A stretch of DNA of 40,620 bases, from positions 1 through 40,620 of the IMG/VR virus record IMGVR_UViG_3300042503_001580; one strand, written 5' to 3'. The notes beneath the pieces are model-generated. The model ran no database searches, was not told where the DNA came from, and was given only the letters and a program-made list of their open reading frames with translations. Below are positions 14,711-22,545 of the stretch, piece after piece. The stretch's first letter is position 1. Each line of letters starts with the position of its first letter. Origin of the DNA: a virus. The position numbers and the translations under genes were made by a program.

Positions 14711-14855
14711 AATGGAAAAAGATAACAAAGAGCTTGAAAATGAGAAAAAACGAATCATTGACTCATTGAAACAAATTAAAAAGGATGAAATTATACCAAC
14801 AAAAGAAGAGTTATCATTATGGAAGAGGATAAAAAGAGTGTTGATGGGATCTTAG
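14655..14855 (+). CDS. Small charged helical protein
   Basis: 66 residues (MEKKLLTREEQAVGWLKSEM...), a charged helix ending S-L-W-K-R-I-K-R-V-L-M. Small proteins with this build and the closing L-W-x-R-I-K-x-V-L segment occur in large phages (recalled). The overlap with both neighbours (56 and 37 nt) is larger than usual here, and an internal ATG at 14712 would remove the first overlap, so the start is uncertain. Confidence 0.6.
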   Translation: MEKKLLTREEQAVGWLKSEMEKDNKELENEKKRIIDSLKQIKKDEIIPTKEELSLWKRIKRVLMGS

Positions 14856-15127
14856 AGAACATTGCCCTTATCACCGATGGACTACAGTCATTGTTTCCTG
14901 ATGGAAAGATGATATGTGTCTACGAACTCAATAATGACGATTACAAAAAAGTCCAAACTAATTTTAGAAAAATTGATCACCAACATAAAAGGTTTTCAAT
15001 TGATATTTCTGGTGTGGAACATGTTTTTATTCACGAAGATTACCAAACACCATTACCCAAAGAAGAGGTTGAGATCCCCAAAAAAACTTTAAAAGAGAAG
15101 TTATCTTCTTTCTTTAAACGTAGTTGA
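14819..15127 (+). CDS. Hypothetical protein
   Basis: 102 residues, mixed alpha/beta with no recognised family. A middle segment (KMICVYELNNDDYKKVQ...FSIDISGVEHVFI) looks like a small beta-rich domain; the C-terminal 25 residues are basic. The gene converges with the minus-strand gene 15101-15742, and their 3' ends overlap by 27 nt without an obvious terminator. Confidence 0.65.
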   Translation: MEEDKKSVDGILENIALITDGLQSLFPDGKMICVYELNNDDYKKVQTNFRKIDHQHKRFSIDISGVEHVFIHEDYQTPLPKEEVEIPKKTLKEKLSSFFKRS

Positions 15128-15742
15128 TTTCCGGTATAAGATTTTCTTATCTATACCCATACCATTTAACAAATCATATAAATATTTTTTTTGTTCTTTA
15201 GAACTTTCACTAACTAAAATGGTGTCCGATCTATTTTGAGAAATCATATAGTTAGATAATGACATTAGAAATCTTTCCGATTCAAATTCATTTTTCAAAG
15301 AAAACAAATTAACATCACTATCATTTTGAAGGACTATCTTGTTATTTAAACAAGAAATAAGTTTAATTGAATTTTTTGATAGATACTTTTTTATAAAAAA
15401 ATCAACAGAAATCTTTTTATTTAAAGATACGTCAAACAACATCTCTTCAAGTTTATAGTTTGAAATTTTTATAATCTTATATTCAGGATCGTCAATTTCA
15501 ACTTTAACTTGTCTACCCATATTGTCTTTAACAAACAACGAATCAAAGTTGGAATCAGTCTTTTCTAATAAACCAAGTTCAAATACACATTCTTTTGTGT
15601 TTTCAATTTTTTTATCAAAAATAACAGACTCGTTGTTTTTCAATAAGTTATTATAAAATTCATTACACCTTTCAAATGTCTGAAACTTATTGATTATTTT
15701 TTTTCTTTCTTTATTTTTAAACAATACTACTAAATAGTTCAT
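15101..15742 (-). CDS. Hypothetical protein, minus strand
   Basis: 213 residues from ATG at 15742; an in-frame TTG two codons earlier is less likely. Rich in K, N, L and S, with no recognised motif. The N-terminal MNYLVVLFKNKERKKIINKF and the alternating hydrophobic pattern suggest a soluble globular protein. It is divergent from dnaJ with only 29 nt between the starts, so the two promoters must sit in that gap. It is one of only a few minus-strand genes in the window. Confidence 0.65.
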   Translation of the reverse strand: MNYLVVLFKNKERKKIINKFQTFERCNEFYNNLLKNNESVIFDKKIENTKECVFELGLLEKTDSNFDSLFVKDNMGRQVKVEIDDPEYKIIKISNYKLEEMLFDVSLNKKISVDFFIKKYLSKNSIKLISCLNNKIVLQNDSDVNLFSLKNEFESERFLMSLSNYMISQNRSDTILVSESSKEQKKYLYDLLNGMGIDKKILYRKSTTFKERR

Positions 15743-15771
15743 ATACAAAATATACCCTTTTTAATAAATAA

Positions 15772-16698
15772 ATGAATAATGAAAACTTTTATGACGTTTT
15801 AGGTGTTAGCGAAACCGCAACACAAGATGAAATCAAAAAAACGTATCGAAAATTAGCAAAAGAAAATCATCCCGATATTGGTGGAAATGAAGACCTGTTT
15901 AAAAAAATATCATCGGCTTATGATGTATTGGGTGATGAACAAAAAAGACAACAATACGACCAACAAAGAAAAAATCCATTTGGTGGAGGAGGGTTTAACT
16001 TCAACGAAATGTTTAATGACTTATTTGGTCAAAAACAAAGACCGCAAAATCGACAAGCTCACGTTACAAATATCACCGTCAATATTGGTGTTTTGGATTC
16101 TTATTTATCAAAAAAACATAACCTAACTTATAAAAGACAAACTAAATGTGATCCTTGCAATGGATCAGGTGGTGATAAGAGAACCTGTGTGTCTTGCAAT
16201 GGATCTGGTGTGATTTTAAGACAATTTGGATCAGGAATGTTCACCCAAGTTGCACAATCGGTTTGTGAGTCATGTCAAGGTAAAGGTCACATTTTAATAA
16301 ATGCTTGTTTTTTATGTTCTGGTGTTGGATCAAGACCTGAAATGAAAACAATTGAAGTGGGACTTCCACATGGAATTGATAATGGACAATTTTTAAGATT
16401 ATCTCAAATTGGTGATTTTAAAAATGGAATGTATGGTGATCTAATAATTAGAGTTGATCTAAAACCACAAAACGGATTCAACAAAGTTGGAAATCATTTG
16501 GTGTATGATTGTTTTATGAATATTGATGAGTTAAAAAGTGGGACAATAACCATTCCACATCCTGAAAGTAGTTTGAATATTAAACTACCAAAAAACATTG
16601 ACACGTCAAAACCTTTAAGAGTGAAATCAAAAGGATTCAAATTAGATAGTGTTGGTGATTTAATTGTAAATCAGTTTGTTAAATTTGATCGGGATTAA
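15772..16698 (+). CDS. dnaJ: DnaJ (Hsp40) co-chaperone
   Basis: 308 residues. The J domain occupies 1-65 with the HPD motif at H33-P34-D35. A Gly/Phe linker follows ([10 protein letters not shown] around 71-80). Four zinc-finger repeats start at C126, C139, C165 and C179, in C-x-x-C-x-G-x-G form except the last, which is CSGVG after CFLC. The substrate-binding C-terminal domain is shorter than in host DnaJ (about 375 residues). It should stimulate the host DnaK ATPase and could steer it to phage proteins; no DnaK or GrpE is encoded nearby. Its stop overlaps the 3' end of a small minus-strand gene by 4 nt. Confidence 0.93.
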   Translation: MNNENFYDVLGVSETATQDEIKKTYRKLAKENHPDIGGNEDLFKKISSAYDVLGDEQKRQQYDQQRKNPFGGGGFNFNEMFNDLFGQKQRPQNRQAHVTNITVNIGVLDSYLSKKHNLTYKRQTKCDPCNGSGGDKRTCVSCNGSGVILRQFGSGMFTQVAQSVCESCQGKGHILINACFLCSGVGSRPEMKTIEVGLPHGIDNGQFLRLSQIGDFKNGMYGDLIIRVDLKPQNGFNKVGNHLVYDCFMNIDELKSGTITIPHPESSLNIKLPKNIDTSKPLRVKSKGFKLDSVGDLIVNQFVKFDRD

Positions 16699-16856
16699 AA
16701 AAGGGAGATAATGTCTTTAATAAACGATACAATACCGTATACGCCAAAAAAGAAAAATATCCCACCAAAAAATAAAACAAATCTTTGGGTATTTTTAACT
16801 TGTCTACTATCTTCACAAGCTTTACACTTAACTTCTGTTGCTTTTTGTTCTTCCAT
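16695..16856 (-). CDS. CxxC-containing membrane micro-protein
   Basis: A 53-residue frame on the minus strand. Residues 1-24 are soluble with C11-K-A-C14, followed by [16 protein letters not shown] and a second hydrophobic stretch to the end. The CxxC could bind metal or be redox-active near the membrane. It fills the gap after dnaJ, with which it converges. A 50-codon frame on the plus strand across the same bases looks less protein-like (see rejected items). Confidence 0.6.
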   Translation of the reverse strand: MEEQKATEVKCKACEDSRQVKNTQRFVLFFGGIFFFFGVYGIVSFIKDIISLF

Positions 16857-16899
16857 ACCTATAATTTAATTACTATTCAGTTGAAAATAAATAATAAAA

Positions 16900-16910
16900 A
16901 AACTATAATT
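16900..16910 (+). promoter_or_regulatory. AAACTATAATT element before the Dam-like gene
   Basis: Same 11-mer as at 13891-13901, here 5 nt before the ATG at 16916. It contains TATAAT. Confidence 0.35.
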
Positions 16911-16915
16911 ATATC

Positions 16916-17755
16916 ATGTTGAGCTATATCGGAGGTAAGAGTAAAATTGGTAAATGGATTGTTCCATTCTACGACAAAAATATGGAGGTCTATTTAGAGA
17001 CTTTCGGAGGAATGTTTTGGTGTTTTTATAATATGGACCTAAAACAATTTCCTAATTTAAATAAAGTGGTTTATAACGACTTTAACCCACTAAACTATAA
17101 CCTATTCAAGTGTGTTCAAAACCCAACTGAATTGTTAAGAGCAATCAACTCAATTGATTGTCAAAAACAAGGTGAGGATCTTACACCTGAAATATACAAA
17201 CAACAATTTATCAGTTTTCAGGCTGAAGTTTTTAATGAAGGTTTCAGCGTAGAACCTGGCGATTATGAGGTGGCAGCCAAATACGTTTATATTCTAACAC
17301 AAGTTTTCAGTGGATCAAAACCTGAAACATCTAACTTTATTGACCTTAAAGGAAAATACAAATCAAAATATCTTACGTTTAGAGATAAGTTATCTAAACC
17401 TGATTGGGTGGATCACTTTTTAAAGATTACTGATGTTGAAAATATGGATTTTGCAGATGTGATTAATAAGTATGACTCACCATCGACTTACATTTATTTG
17501 GATCCACCGTATTGGAAAACTGAAAATTATTACTCCAACCACGACTTTGATCGTCAAGACCACGAGAGATTGGCAAATGTATTACATGGAGTTAAAGGTA
17601 AGTTTTCATTATCTTATTATGACTTTGAACTTCTTCACCAATGGTTCCCCGAAGATCAATACACTTGGGTTAAAAAAGAGTTTGCAAAAGCAGCTTCCGC
17701 CAAGAAAGGTGAGAAACAAAATATGGGGGAAGAATTATTGATTATGAATTATTAA
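16916..17755 (+). CDS. DNA adenine methyltransferase, Dam/D12 class
   Basis: 279 residues. The N-terminal MLSYIGGKSKIGKWI is the D12-class AdoMet-binding start, followed by motif I (L-E-T-F-G-G-M-F near 28-34) and the catalytic DPPY at D196-Y199 within YIYLDPPYWKTENYY. Order and length fit an alpha-class N6-adenine methylase such as T4 Dam. It is expected to methylate adenines in phage DNA against host restriction; the recognition site cannot be read from the sequence. No nuclease partner is adjacent. Confidence 0.92.
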   Translation: MLSYIGGKSKIGKWIVPFYDKNMEVYLETFGGMFWCFYNMDLKQFPNLNKVVYNDFNPLNYNLFKCVQNPTELLRAINSIDCQKQGEDLTPEIYKQQFISFQAEVFNEGFSVEPGDYEVAAKYVYILTQVFSGSKPETSNFIDLKGKYKSKYLTFRDKLSKPDWVDHFLKITDVENMDFADVINKYDSPSTYIYLDPPYWKTENYYSNHDFDRQDHERLANVLHGVKGKFSLSYYDFELLHQWFPEDQYTWVKKEFAKAASAKKGEKQNMGEELLIMNY

Positions 17756-17773
17756 TTTTTTACTATTTACGAA

Positions 17774-17780
17774 TATTTAT
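17774..17780 (+). promoter_or_regulatory. RTATTTAT motif before the LRR gene
   Basis: ATATTTAT with 16 nt to the ATG at 17797, between the Dam-like gene and the LRR gene. Confidence 0.5.
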
Positions 17781-17796
17781 TAATAAAAAAATTATT

Positions 17797-19179
17797 ATGT
17801 CACTTAGATTCACTAGTCTATTACGAGATCTTATTGTTGAAAGTTCAAGATTTCAAGTATTATTCGATAAGTTCGTAAAACCAAAGGAAAGAGGTCAAAG
17901 AGGTATTATGCCTTTTGAAACATTATTCGCACTTATCGCAGCCGACCCAACCACAAAAATTCCAGAAGGAATGGATATTGATAATGTTAAACCTGAACAA
18001 ATGGAAAAGGTTAAAATTGGAAAATATGCTCAGTGGTTATTAAAAAACTTTGTAACACCTAAGTTACCGGCAGATCACCCATTAATGATTACTGATCCAC
18101 AATCAGGTCAATATAAAGCGGCATTAAAGTCATTCCAAGACCTTTTCATGGAAGACTTATATAAAGTCACAACAAACCTTCAAAAGTTTGAAAGATTCAA
18201 AAATAGATTACCTCAAGAGTTTAGAGATATTAATAAACTAACTCCTGAGACTTTATATGATCAAGTTAAAGATTTCAGTTTAGAAAAAACTAAGGCAACT
18301 GCCGCTGAGAAAAAAGAAGCATCTCAGACATTTGCTCACCCTGGGGCTGACATCGTTTATAGAGGTCAAGATTGGACGGTTGCTAAAATTTCAAACACAG
18401 GACCATTAGGAAAAGAGGCCGCTTGTTTCTACGGTGGATCACATAATGAGGCAAGAAGAGGAGAAACCAATTGGTGCACCTCATCACCAGGATATACTTG
18501 GTTTGAAAGATATATTGCTAAAGGACCTTTATATGTTGTAATTCCAAACACACCAACAACTTTCAAAACTTACGGAAAAGAAACTGGTGAGGTTTCAGGA
18601 CTTCCAGCAAATCGTTATCAATTCCACTTCCCTGATAATCAATTCATGGATGCTGACGACAGACAAATCAACTTGATTGAATTTCTAAACACAAATGAAG
18701 AAGGGTTAAAACAATTCTTCAAACCTGAATTCATGAAGTCATTGGCGGGTGATAAAGGGGAAAAAGTTGTTATCGACTACCCAAGTGATTCGGCATCTAA
18801 GTTTATTGCACTTTACGGATTTGATGAATTTTTTGCTACTCTTCCTACAACATTAAAAAGACTTACATTTAAAAATACATCAAGAGACAAGATCTCACTT
18901 AATATTCCTAACGACATTGGAAGATTCAAACAACTAAACGCAATTAACTTCGTTGGATGTGTCGCATCTCTACCTGAAGCGATCTGTGGTTTAGAAAACC
19001 TACAATATTTATCGTTAGTTAATAATCCTGATTTACAAATGTTACCTGAATGTATTGGTGATATGCCAAACCTTATGGTTTTAAACTTAGGAGGATCTAA
19101 TCCACAACAAGTTCTACCACAATCAGTGTTCAGAAGAGCTGAAGAGGATGAAGACTTCAACTTATTTACACATAGTTAA
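17797..19179 (+). CDS. Tagged leucine-rich-repeat protein
   Basis: 460 residues. The leader MSLRFTSLLRDLIVE|SS has an I-V-E|S site. A helical region to about 175 leads to a domain with C-F-Y-G-G-S-H-N-E-A-R-R-G-E-T-N-W-C-T-S and Y-I-A-K-G-P-L-Y-V-V-I; the T-x-W-C-T...G-P-L-Y-V-x-I core recurs in large-phage proteins (recalled). Residues about 345-445 are leucine-rich repeats of the form L-P-E-A-I-C-G-L-E-N-L-Q-Y-L-S-L, like those of bacterial effectors and host-interaction proteins. It is monocistronic, with its own motif and terminator. The combination suggests a packaged protein that binds a host target; that is inference. Confidence 0.75.
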   Translation: MSLRFTSLLRDLIVESSRFQVLFDKFVKPKERGQRGIMPFETLFALIAADPTTKIPEGMDIDNVKPEQMEKVKIGKYAQWLLKNFVTPKLPADHPLMITDPQSGQYKAALKSFQDLFMEDLYKVTTNLQKFERFKNRLPQEFRDINKLTPETLYDQVKDFSLEKTKATAAEKKEASQTFAHPGADIVYRGQDWTVAKISNTGPLGKEAACFYGGSHNEARRGETNWCTSSPGYTWFERYIAKGPLYVVIPNTPTTFKTYGKETGEVSGLPANRYQFHFPDNQFMDADDRQINLIEFLNTNEEGLKQFFKPEFMKSLAGDKGEKVVIDYPSDSASKFIALYGFDEFFATLPTTLKRLTFKNTSRDKISLNIPNDIGRFKQLNAINFVGCVASLPEAICGLENLQYLSLVNNPDLQMLPECIGDMPNLMVLNLGGSNPQQVLPQSVFRRAEEDEDFNLFTHS

Positions 19180-19200
19180 TATCAAATTAAATAAAAACAT

Positions 19201-19234
19201 AACCCCCCTTCTTTCTTTTGATCGGGGGTTTTTT
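19201..19234 (+). terminator. Intrinsic terminator after the LRR gene
   Basis: AACCCCC 19201-19207 pairs with GGGGGTT 19224-19230, followed by a T run. Confidence 0.9.
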
Positions 19235-19245
19235 GTTTTACAAAG

Positions 19246-19252
19246 TATTTAT
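19246..19252 (+). promoter_or_regulatory. RTATTTAT motif before the tagged array
   Basis: GTATTTAT with 5 nt to the ATG at 19258, directly after the terminator. It is the only candidate start site for the five-gene tagged array. Confidence 0.55.
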
Positions 19253-19257
19253 CTTAT

Positions 19258-19632
19258 ATGAAAATCATTGTAACCCAACATCAACTTGATTTAATCAACG
19301 AAACTTATAAAAGGGATCGTTTTGATGCTAAGTATGAGGACGAATATCCGAAGTATAAGAAGTTGTTTTTAAAGACCATTTCTAAAGATGTTAAAGGTTG
19401 GGGTGAATGGCCAGGATCAATTTATCTAATGAACGAAACTGGGGAACCTTTATTTGTATATAGAATACCATCAAAAACCGTATATTACGATTATTCAATA
19501 GATAGAGACATGGAAGAATATATACCTTACCATATAATATCAAGACATTTAAAAAATGCAGTTTATGATTACTTTAAAGGACTTTTTCCTGATATTGAAA
19601 TAAAAGAGGTAAGTGGGGCTAATATTGGATAG
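19258..19632 (+). CDS. Tagged protein 1 of the MKII array
   Basis: 124 residues starting MKIIVTQHQLDLINE|TYKRD. The leader is the variant form of MKIIITESQ with a possible cut after I-N-E. The body is small and acidic/aromatic (for example WGEWPGSIYLMNETGEPLFVYRIP), suggesting a beta-rich domain of unknown function. First gene of an array of five co-directional genes with 2-nt gaps or short overlaps. Confidence 0.75.
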   Translation: MKIIVTQHQLDLINETYKRDRFDAKYEDEYPKYKKLFLKTISKDVKGWGEWPGSIYLMNETGEPLFVYRIPSKTVYYDYSIDRDMEEYIPYHIISRHLKNAVYDYFKGLFPDIEIKEVSGANIG

Positions 19633-19634
19633 TT

Positions 19635-20186
19635 ATGAAAATAATAATATCTGATAACCAATATGGTCTTATTAAAGAATCTTACCGAAATAAAGGTATT
19701 GGTGCGGTTATTAAGTATTGGAAAAAAGAGTTAGAAAAAGGTAACAAAATTAGATTTGATAGAGATGAACTTGAATTTTGGGGTATAACCGAATTTACCG
19801 ATAAGTTACATGCTCAAACAGAATTTCAAGAATTAGTTGGGGATGAGGTATTTGTTAAAAAATTTATAAATACATTAAAAAACAAGAAATTCTCGACAAA
19901 AGATTTTAGTGAGAGATCAGTTGGTGGTTATGATTTTGAGTGGGAAATCACTAATATGGAATATAGAGATTATGATGTTTTTCTATATGGAAAAACTTTA
20001 CCTGGAGGTTCCGTTACTCTTATGGAGGATGGAAGACATCTAACCTTAGATGAGGCTTTGCAAGATGAAGATATAGGTTGGGAAATCCAAGAAGAAGTTA
20101 ATGATGTTGTTCAAGATTGCATGAATGAAATAATTTTACCTGTTACAGGATATGATGTAACGGTTCCTTTGGTTACTATTTATTAG
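19635..20186 (+). CDS. Tagged protein 2 of the MKII array
   Basis: 183 residues starting MKIIISDNQYGLIKE|SYRNK, with an I-K-E|S site. The body is acidic with an alternating pattern around 95-140 (GGYDFEWEITNMEYRDYDVFLYG) that looks like a beta sheet; no family recognised. It begins 2 nt after the previous stop. Confidence 0.75.
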   Translation: MKIIISDNQYGLIKESYRNKGIGAVIKYWKKELEKGNKIRFDRDELEFWGITEFTDKLHAQTEFQELVGDEVFVKKFINTLKNKKFSTKDFSERSVGGYDFEWEITNMEYRDYDVFLYGKTLPGGSVTLMEDGRHLTLDEALQDEDIGWEIQEEVNDVVQDCMNEIILPVTGYDVTVPLVTIY

Positions 20187-20188
20187 AA

Positions 20189-20539
20189 ATGAAAATAATA
20201 ATTACAGAATCACAATTAAAAACTATAACATTTCAAAATGCGGTTGATATGGCTTGGAAAGACATTGCTGATAACATAAAAGAAGAAGATTATTATGATG
20301 AAGGTGGATATGGAGATAATTACGAAGCAATCACAAAAATTGATGTGGTAACGGCATACAAGACTGATAATGTTGTTGAGTTAGGAATAATTATTTATAT
20401 AGATACAATTTTTGACACATTTGATGTTGGTGACTATTTGTGGGACTTGAAATTAAATTTGGAAAACTATTTGGGAAAAAATAATTTTAAATTTAAACTA
20501 CTCAATGTTATAAACGAAAATCCAAGAACTGATTGGTAA
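20189..20539 (+). CDS. Tagged protein 3 of the MKII array
   Basis: 116 residues starting MKIIITE|SQLKTI. The body is very acidic. Its first 20 bases, ATGAAAATAATAATTACAGA, are identical to the starts at 20539 and 20862, though the rest of the three genes has diverged. Body fold: alternating strands (VVELGIIIYIDTIFDTFDVGDYLW), similar in pattern to its neighbours. Function unknown. Confidence 0.75.
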   Translation: MKIIITESQLKTITFQNAVDMAWKDIADNIKEEDYYDEGGYGDNYEAITKIDVVTAYKTDNVVELGIIIYIDTIFDTFDVGDYLWDLKLNLENYLGKNNFKFKLLNVINENPRTDW

Positions 20540-20865
20540 TGAAAATAATAATTACAGAATCTCAGAAAAAAAAACTAATGAATGATTTTATGAAATCACT
20601 CGTAGATGATACCTTAGATGAAAATGAACCTTCTTATCTTGATTCTTATATTGTTATTTGGGATAAAACTGATGTTTGGAACATTGATAACGAGCCGTTT
20701 ATTGAATATGATAAATCTGATGGTAGATTGTGGATATCAAAAAAATATTTAAACAACTTAGAATCTTGGTTCCCAATCAAAAAAGAAAAAGTGTTAGATA
20801 TGATTAAAAACTCTTTTGAAAATAAATTTAATGTTGATGTAAAATATATCGAAGCGGGGTCATGA
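20539..20865 (+). CDS. Tagged protein 4 of the MKII array
   Basis: 108 residues from ATG 20539, which overlaps the previous stop by one base; an in-frame alternative start lies two codons upstream. It begins MKIIITE|SQKKKLM. The acidic body ends with D-M-I-K-N-S-F-E-N-K-F-N-V-D-V-K-Y. No family recognised. Same leader and likely the same destination as its neighbours. Confidence 0.75.
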   Translation: MKIIITESQKKKLMNDFMKSLVDDTLDENEPSYLDSYIVIWDKTDVWNIDNEPFIEYDKSDGRLWISKKYLNNLESWFPIKKEKVLDMIKNSFENKFNVDVKYIEAGS

Positions 20866-21449
20866 AAATAATAATTACAGAATCACAATATAACAAACTG
20901 ACCGAAGATAACCTTCGAAAACTTTGCTATACGGTATGGAATAAACAAAAAAAGATGGGTGAAGAACCACATCTTGATGATGTTATCTATGATATATCTG
21001 AAATTAGAAAAAATACAAACGAAGACTTCCAACTTATTAGACCCATTTGGTATGAATACAACGGTGGTTTTAGAAATTTGGTTGAAAAACTAAAAAATGA
21101 AATTGAAGATAAAACATATGATCTGAAAAGTAGTTGGGGTAATCTTGACACAAGAATTGAAGTTATTGAAGTAACCCCGTTTGGTAAATTAGGAGAAAAC
21201 TTTGGGGTTGACATATTTGTGTATGTTGATGATCAAGGAACGATTAATTTCAATATGTATGAAGAAGGTACCGATAATGAAATTGAGGTAAATGACACAA
21301 TAGAAGCGGCTTATTTTGAAGCTCAATCTAATTATGAAAGTAGTGATCTTCTTGGTTACTTAAGAGGAGAAGTTTATGATCTTTTTTATAAAAAATTAGA
21401 AAAATACGGCATCCCAATTGATGTGGATGTTGACCTAAAAGAATTATAA
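20862..21449 (+). CDS. Tagged protein 5 of the MKII array
   Basis: 195 residues starting MKIIITE|SQYNKLTE|DN. It overlaps the previous gene by four bases (ATGA). The body contains a beta-like region (LDTRIEVIEVTPFGKLGENF...FVYVDDQGTINFNMY) that parallels the pattern in members 3 and 4, so the array may consist of diverged paralogues. No enzyme motif is seen. Confidence 0.75.
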   Translation: MKIIITESQYNKLTEDNLRKLCYTVWNKQKKMGEEPHLDDVIYDISEIRKNTNEDFQLIRPIWYEYNGGFRNLVEKLKNEIEDKTYDLKSSWGNLDTRIEVIEVTPFGKLGENFGVDIFVYVDDQGTINFNMYEEGTDNEIEVNDTIEAAYFEAQSNYESSDLLGYLRGEVYDLFYKKLEKYGIPIDVDVDLKEL

Positions 21450-21468
21450 TCATATAATTATTATCACT

Positions 21469-21708
21469 ATGGGACCAATCGAAAAAAAAATCTTAGAATT
21501 ATCTAAAACGGAAGGACTTTCTGAAGAAACAAAGTTGGCTTTAACTATAATTAAAAATCAAGTCAAAGAAGACGAGAAACGAATTGTTAATGAAGCTTAT
21601 CACAAAGGGTTTTATGATAAAGAAATGAATAGAAAACCTTCTTGGAACTACTTTGATAGTAAATACAAATGTTATTTTTCAAATACCACATTTGGCCAAA
21701 TCAAATAA
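21469..21708 (+). CDS. Small hypothetical protein
   Basis: 79 residues, charged. The centre reads V-N-E-A-Y-H-K-G-F-Y-D-K-E and the end is aromatic (WNYFDSKYKCYFSNT). Small proteins with an A-(Y/F)-x-x-G-(F/Y) helix and an aromatic tail are common in phages (recalled), but no function is known. No leader tag and no RTATTTAT motif. Confidence 0.65.
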   Translation: MGPIEKKILELSKTEGLSEETKLALTIIKNQVKEDEKRIVNEAYHKGFYDKEMNRKPSWNYFDSKYKCYFSNTTFGQIK

Positions 21709-21722
21709 TTTTCATATCTTTG
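21692..21722 (+). promoter_or_regulatory. Bacteroidetes-type promoter, probably leaderless
   Basis: TTG at 21692-21694, 20-nt spacer, TATCTTTG at 21715-21722, then only 4 nt to the ATG at 21727. The predicted transcription start coincides with the start codon, implying a leaderless mRNA. The promoter overlaps the end of the preceding gene. Confidence 0.7.
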
Positions 21723-21726
21723 TGGT

Positions 21727-22011
21727 ATGGAAGACTTAAACAAACTCGAATTACCCGAAATTAAATCACTTTGCAAACAATATGGTATTAGTGTTGTTGG
21801 TGATAAAAAAACTTTAATTAAAAAACTTAAATACTATTTGGATCCTGTTGAAGATGTGTTAAACACGCATCCTGGAAGAAAATTACCAAAGGGTAAAAAA
21901 ATTGTTGGTGTTAAAGTTGATAATCAAGAGAATATAAATAATGTTTTAAGAAAAAAAGGACAATTTATGTATTATTCTTTGGGTCATCAATATTATATGG
22001 TGCCAGAATAA
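21727..22011 (+). CDS. SAP-like DNA-binding domain protein
   Basis: 94 residues. Residues 4-38 (L-N-K-L-E-L-P-E-I-K-S-L-C-K-Q-Y-G-I-S-V-V-G, then D-K-K-T-L-I-K-K-L) fit the SAP/HeH helix-extended-helix motif, which binds AT-rich or structured DNA. The remainder (P-G-R-K-L-P-K-G-K-K-I-V-G-V-K) is basic and may add DNA contacts. It has its own host-type promoter, suggesting early expression. Role in the phage unknown. Confidence 0.7.
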   Translation: MEDLNKLELPEIKSLCKQYGISVVGDKKTLIKKLKYYLDPVEDVLNTHPGRKLPKGKKIVGVKVDNQENINNVLRKKGQFMYYSLGHQYYMVPE

Positions 22012-22021
22012 AAAACCTTGA

Positions 22022-22028
22022 TATTTAT
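22022..22028 (+). promoter_or_regulatory. RTATTTAT motif before the gene at 22044
   Basis: ATATTTAT with 15 nt to the ATG at 22044. Confidence 0.5.
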
Positions 22029-22043
22029 AATAAAAAAATATCT

Positions 22044-22544
22044 ATGAAAAATAAATTAAATGAAGAATTAAAGGATATTAAATATCTTTTTAATTACAAT
22101 AGAGGTCGTGTAATTTCTGAACAAGAAAGATTTGACGATAAAGAAGAATTCGTAAATTATGATGATATCAATTATGATGATGAAGAAGAATTCGTAGATT
22201 ATGAGGATATTCACTCTAGAACTTCTGAAGAAAGTGACGATTTTTATCCTAGAACTCCTGAAGCAAGTGACGATTTTTATCCTAGAACTCCTGAAAAAAG
22301 AGAAAGGGATATGAGAGACATAGATATGGAAATTGATGAAGAAATGGATTTACCTGTAATGTTACCGGGAACAAAAGAAAAAGAAAGAACGAAGGTAACT
22401 CCTGGAACTAAACCTAAAACAACACCTAAAACTCCTTATAACCCAAAACCTGGACCAAAACCGGATCCTAAAGCAGGAAGAAAAGGAAAAGGTCATATAC
22501 CAAATTGGCTAACATTCAATAAACTTGGAATCGATTTGAAATAA
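22044..22544 (+). CDS. Tagged acidic/proline-rich repeat protein
   Basis: 166 residues. After MKNKLNEELKDIKYLFNYNR and an I-S-E|Q site comes an acidic segment nearly identical to part of the 11897 protein (E-E-F-V-N-Y-D-D-I-N-Y-D-D-E-E-E), then a tandem repeat S-D-D-F-Y-P-R-T-P-E, and a basic proline/threonine-rich tail. It appears intrinsically disordered. The next gene starts 1 nt after its stop, so the two are made together. Probably an internal virion protein. Confidence 0.7.
   Translation: MKNKLNEELKDIKYLFNYNRGRVISEQERFDDKEEFVNYDDINYDDEEEFVDYEDIHSRTSEESDDFYPRTPEASDDFYPRTPEKRERDMRDIDMEIDEEMDLPVMLPGTKEKERTKVTPGTKPKTTPKTPYNPKPGPKPDPKAGRKGKGHIPNWLTFNKLGIDLK
22143..22191 (+). repeat. 49-bp segment shared with 12191-12239
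   Basis: 47 of 49 bases match the copy in the 11897 gene. A partial further copy begins at 22184 within the same gene. Confidence 0.9.
22215..22295 (+). repeat. 33-bp tandem repeat, about 2.5 copies
   Basis: Units at 22215-22247, 22248-22280 and a partial at 22281-22295, coding for P-R-T-P-E-A-S-D-D-F-Y. The copies differ by a few bases. Confidence 0.9.
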
Positions 22545-22545
22545 A

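Noticed and set aside
16711-16863. 50-codon plus-strand frame after dnaJ
   Set aside because: The minus-strand frame over the same bases has a CxxC soluble part and clean hydrophobic segments, while the plus frame lacks such organisation.
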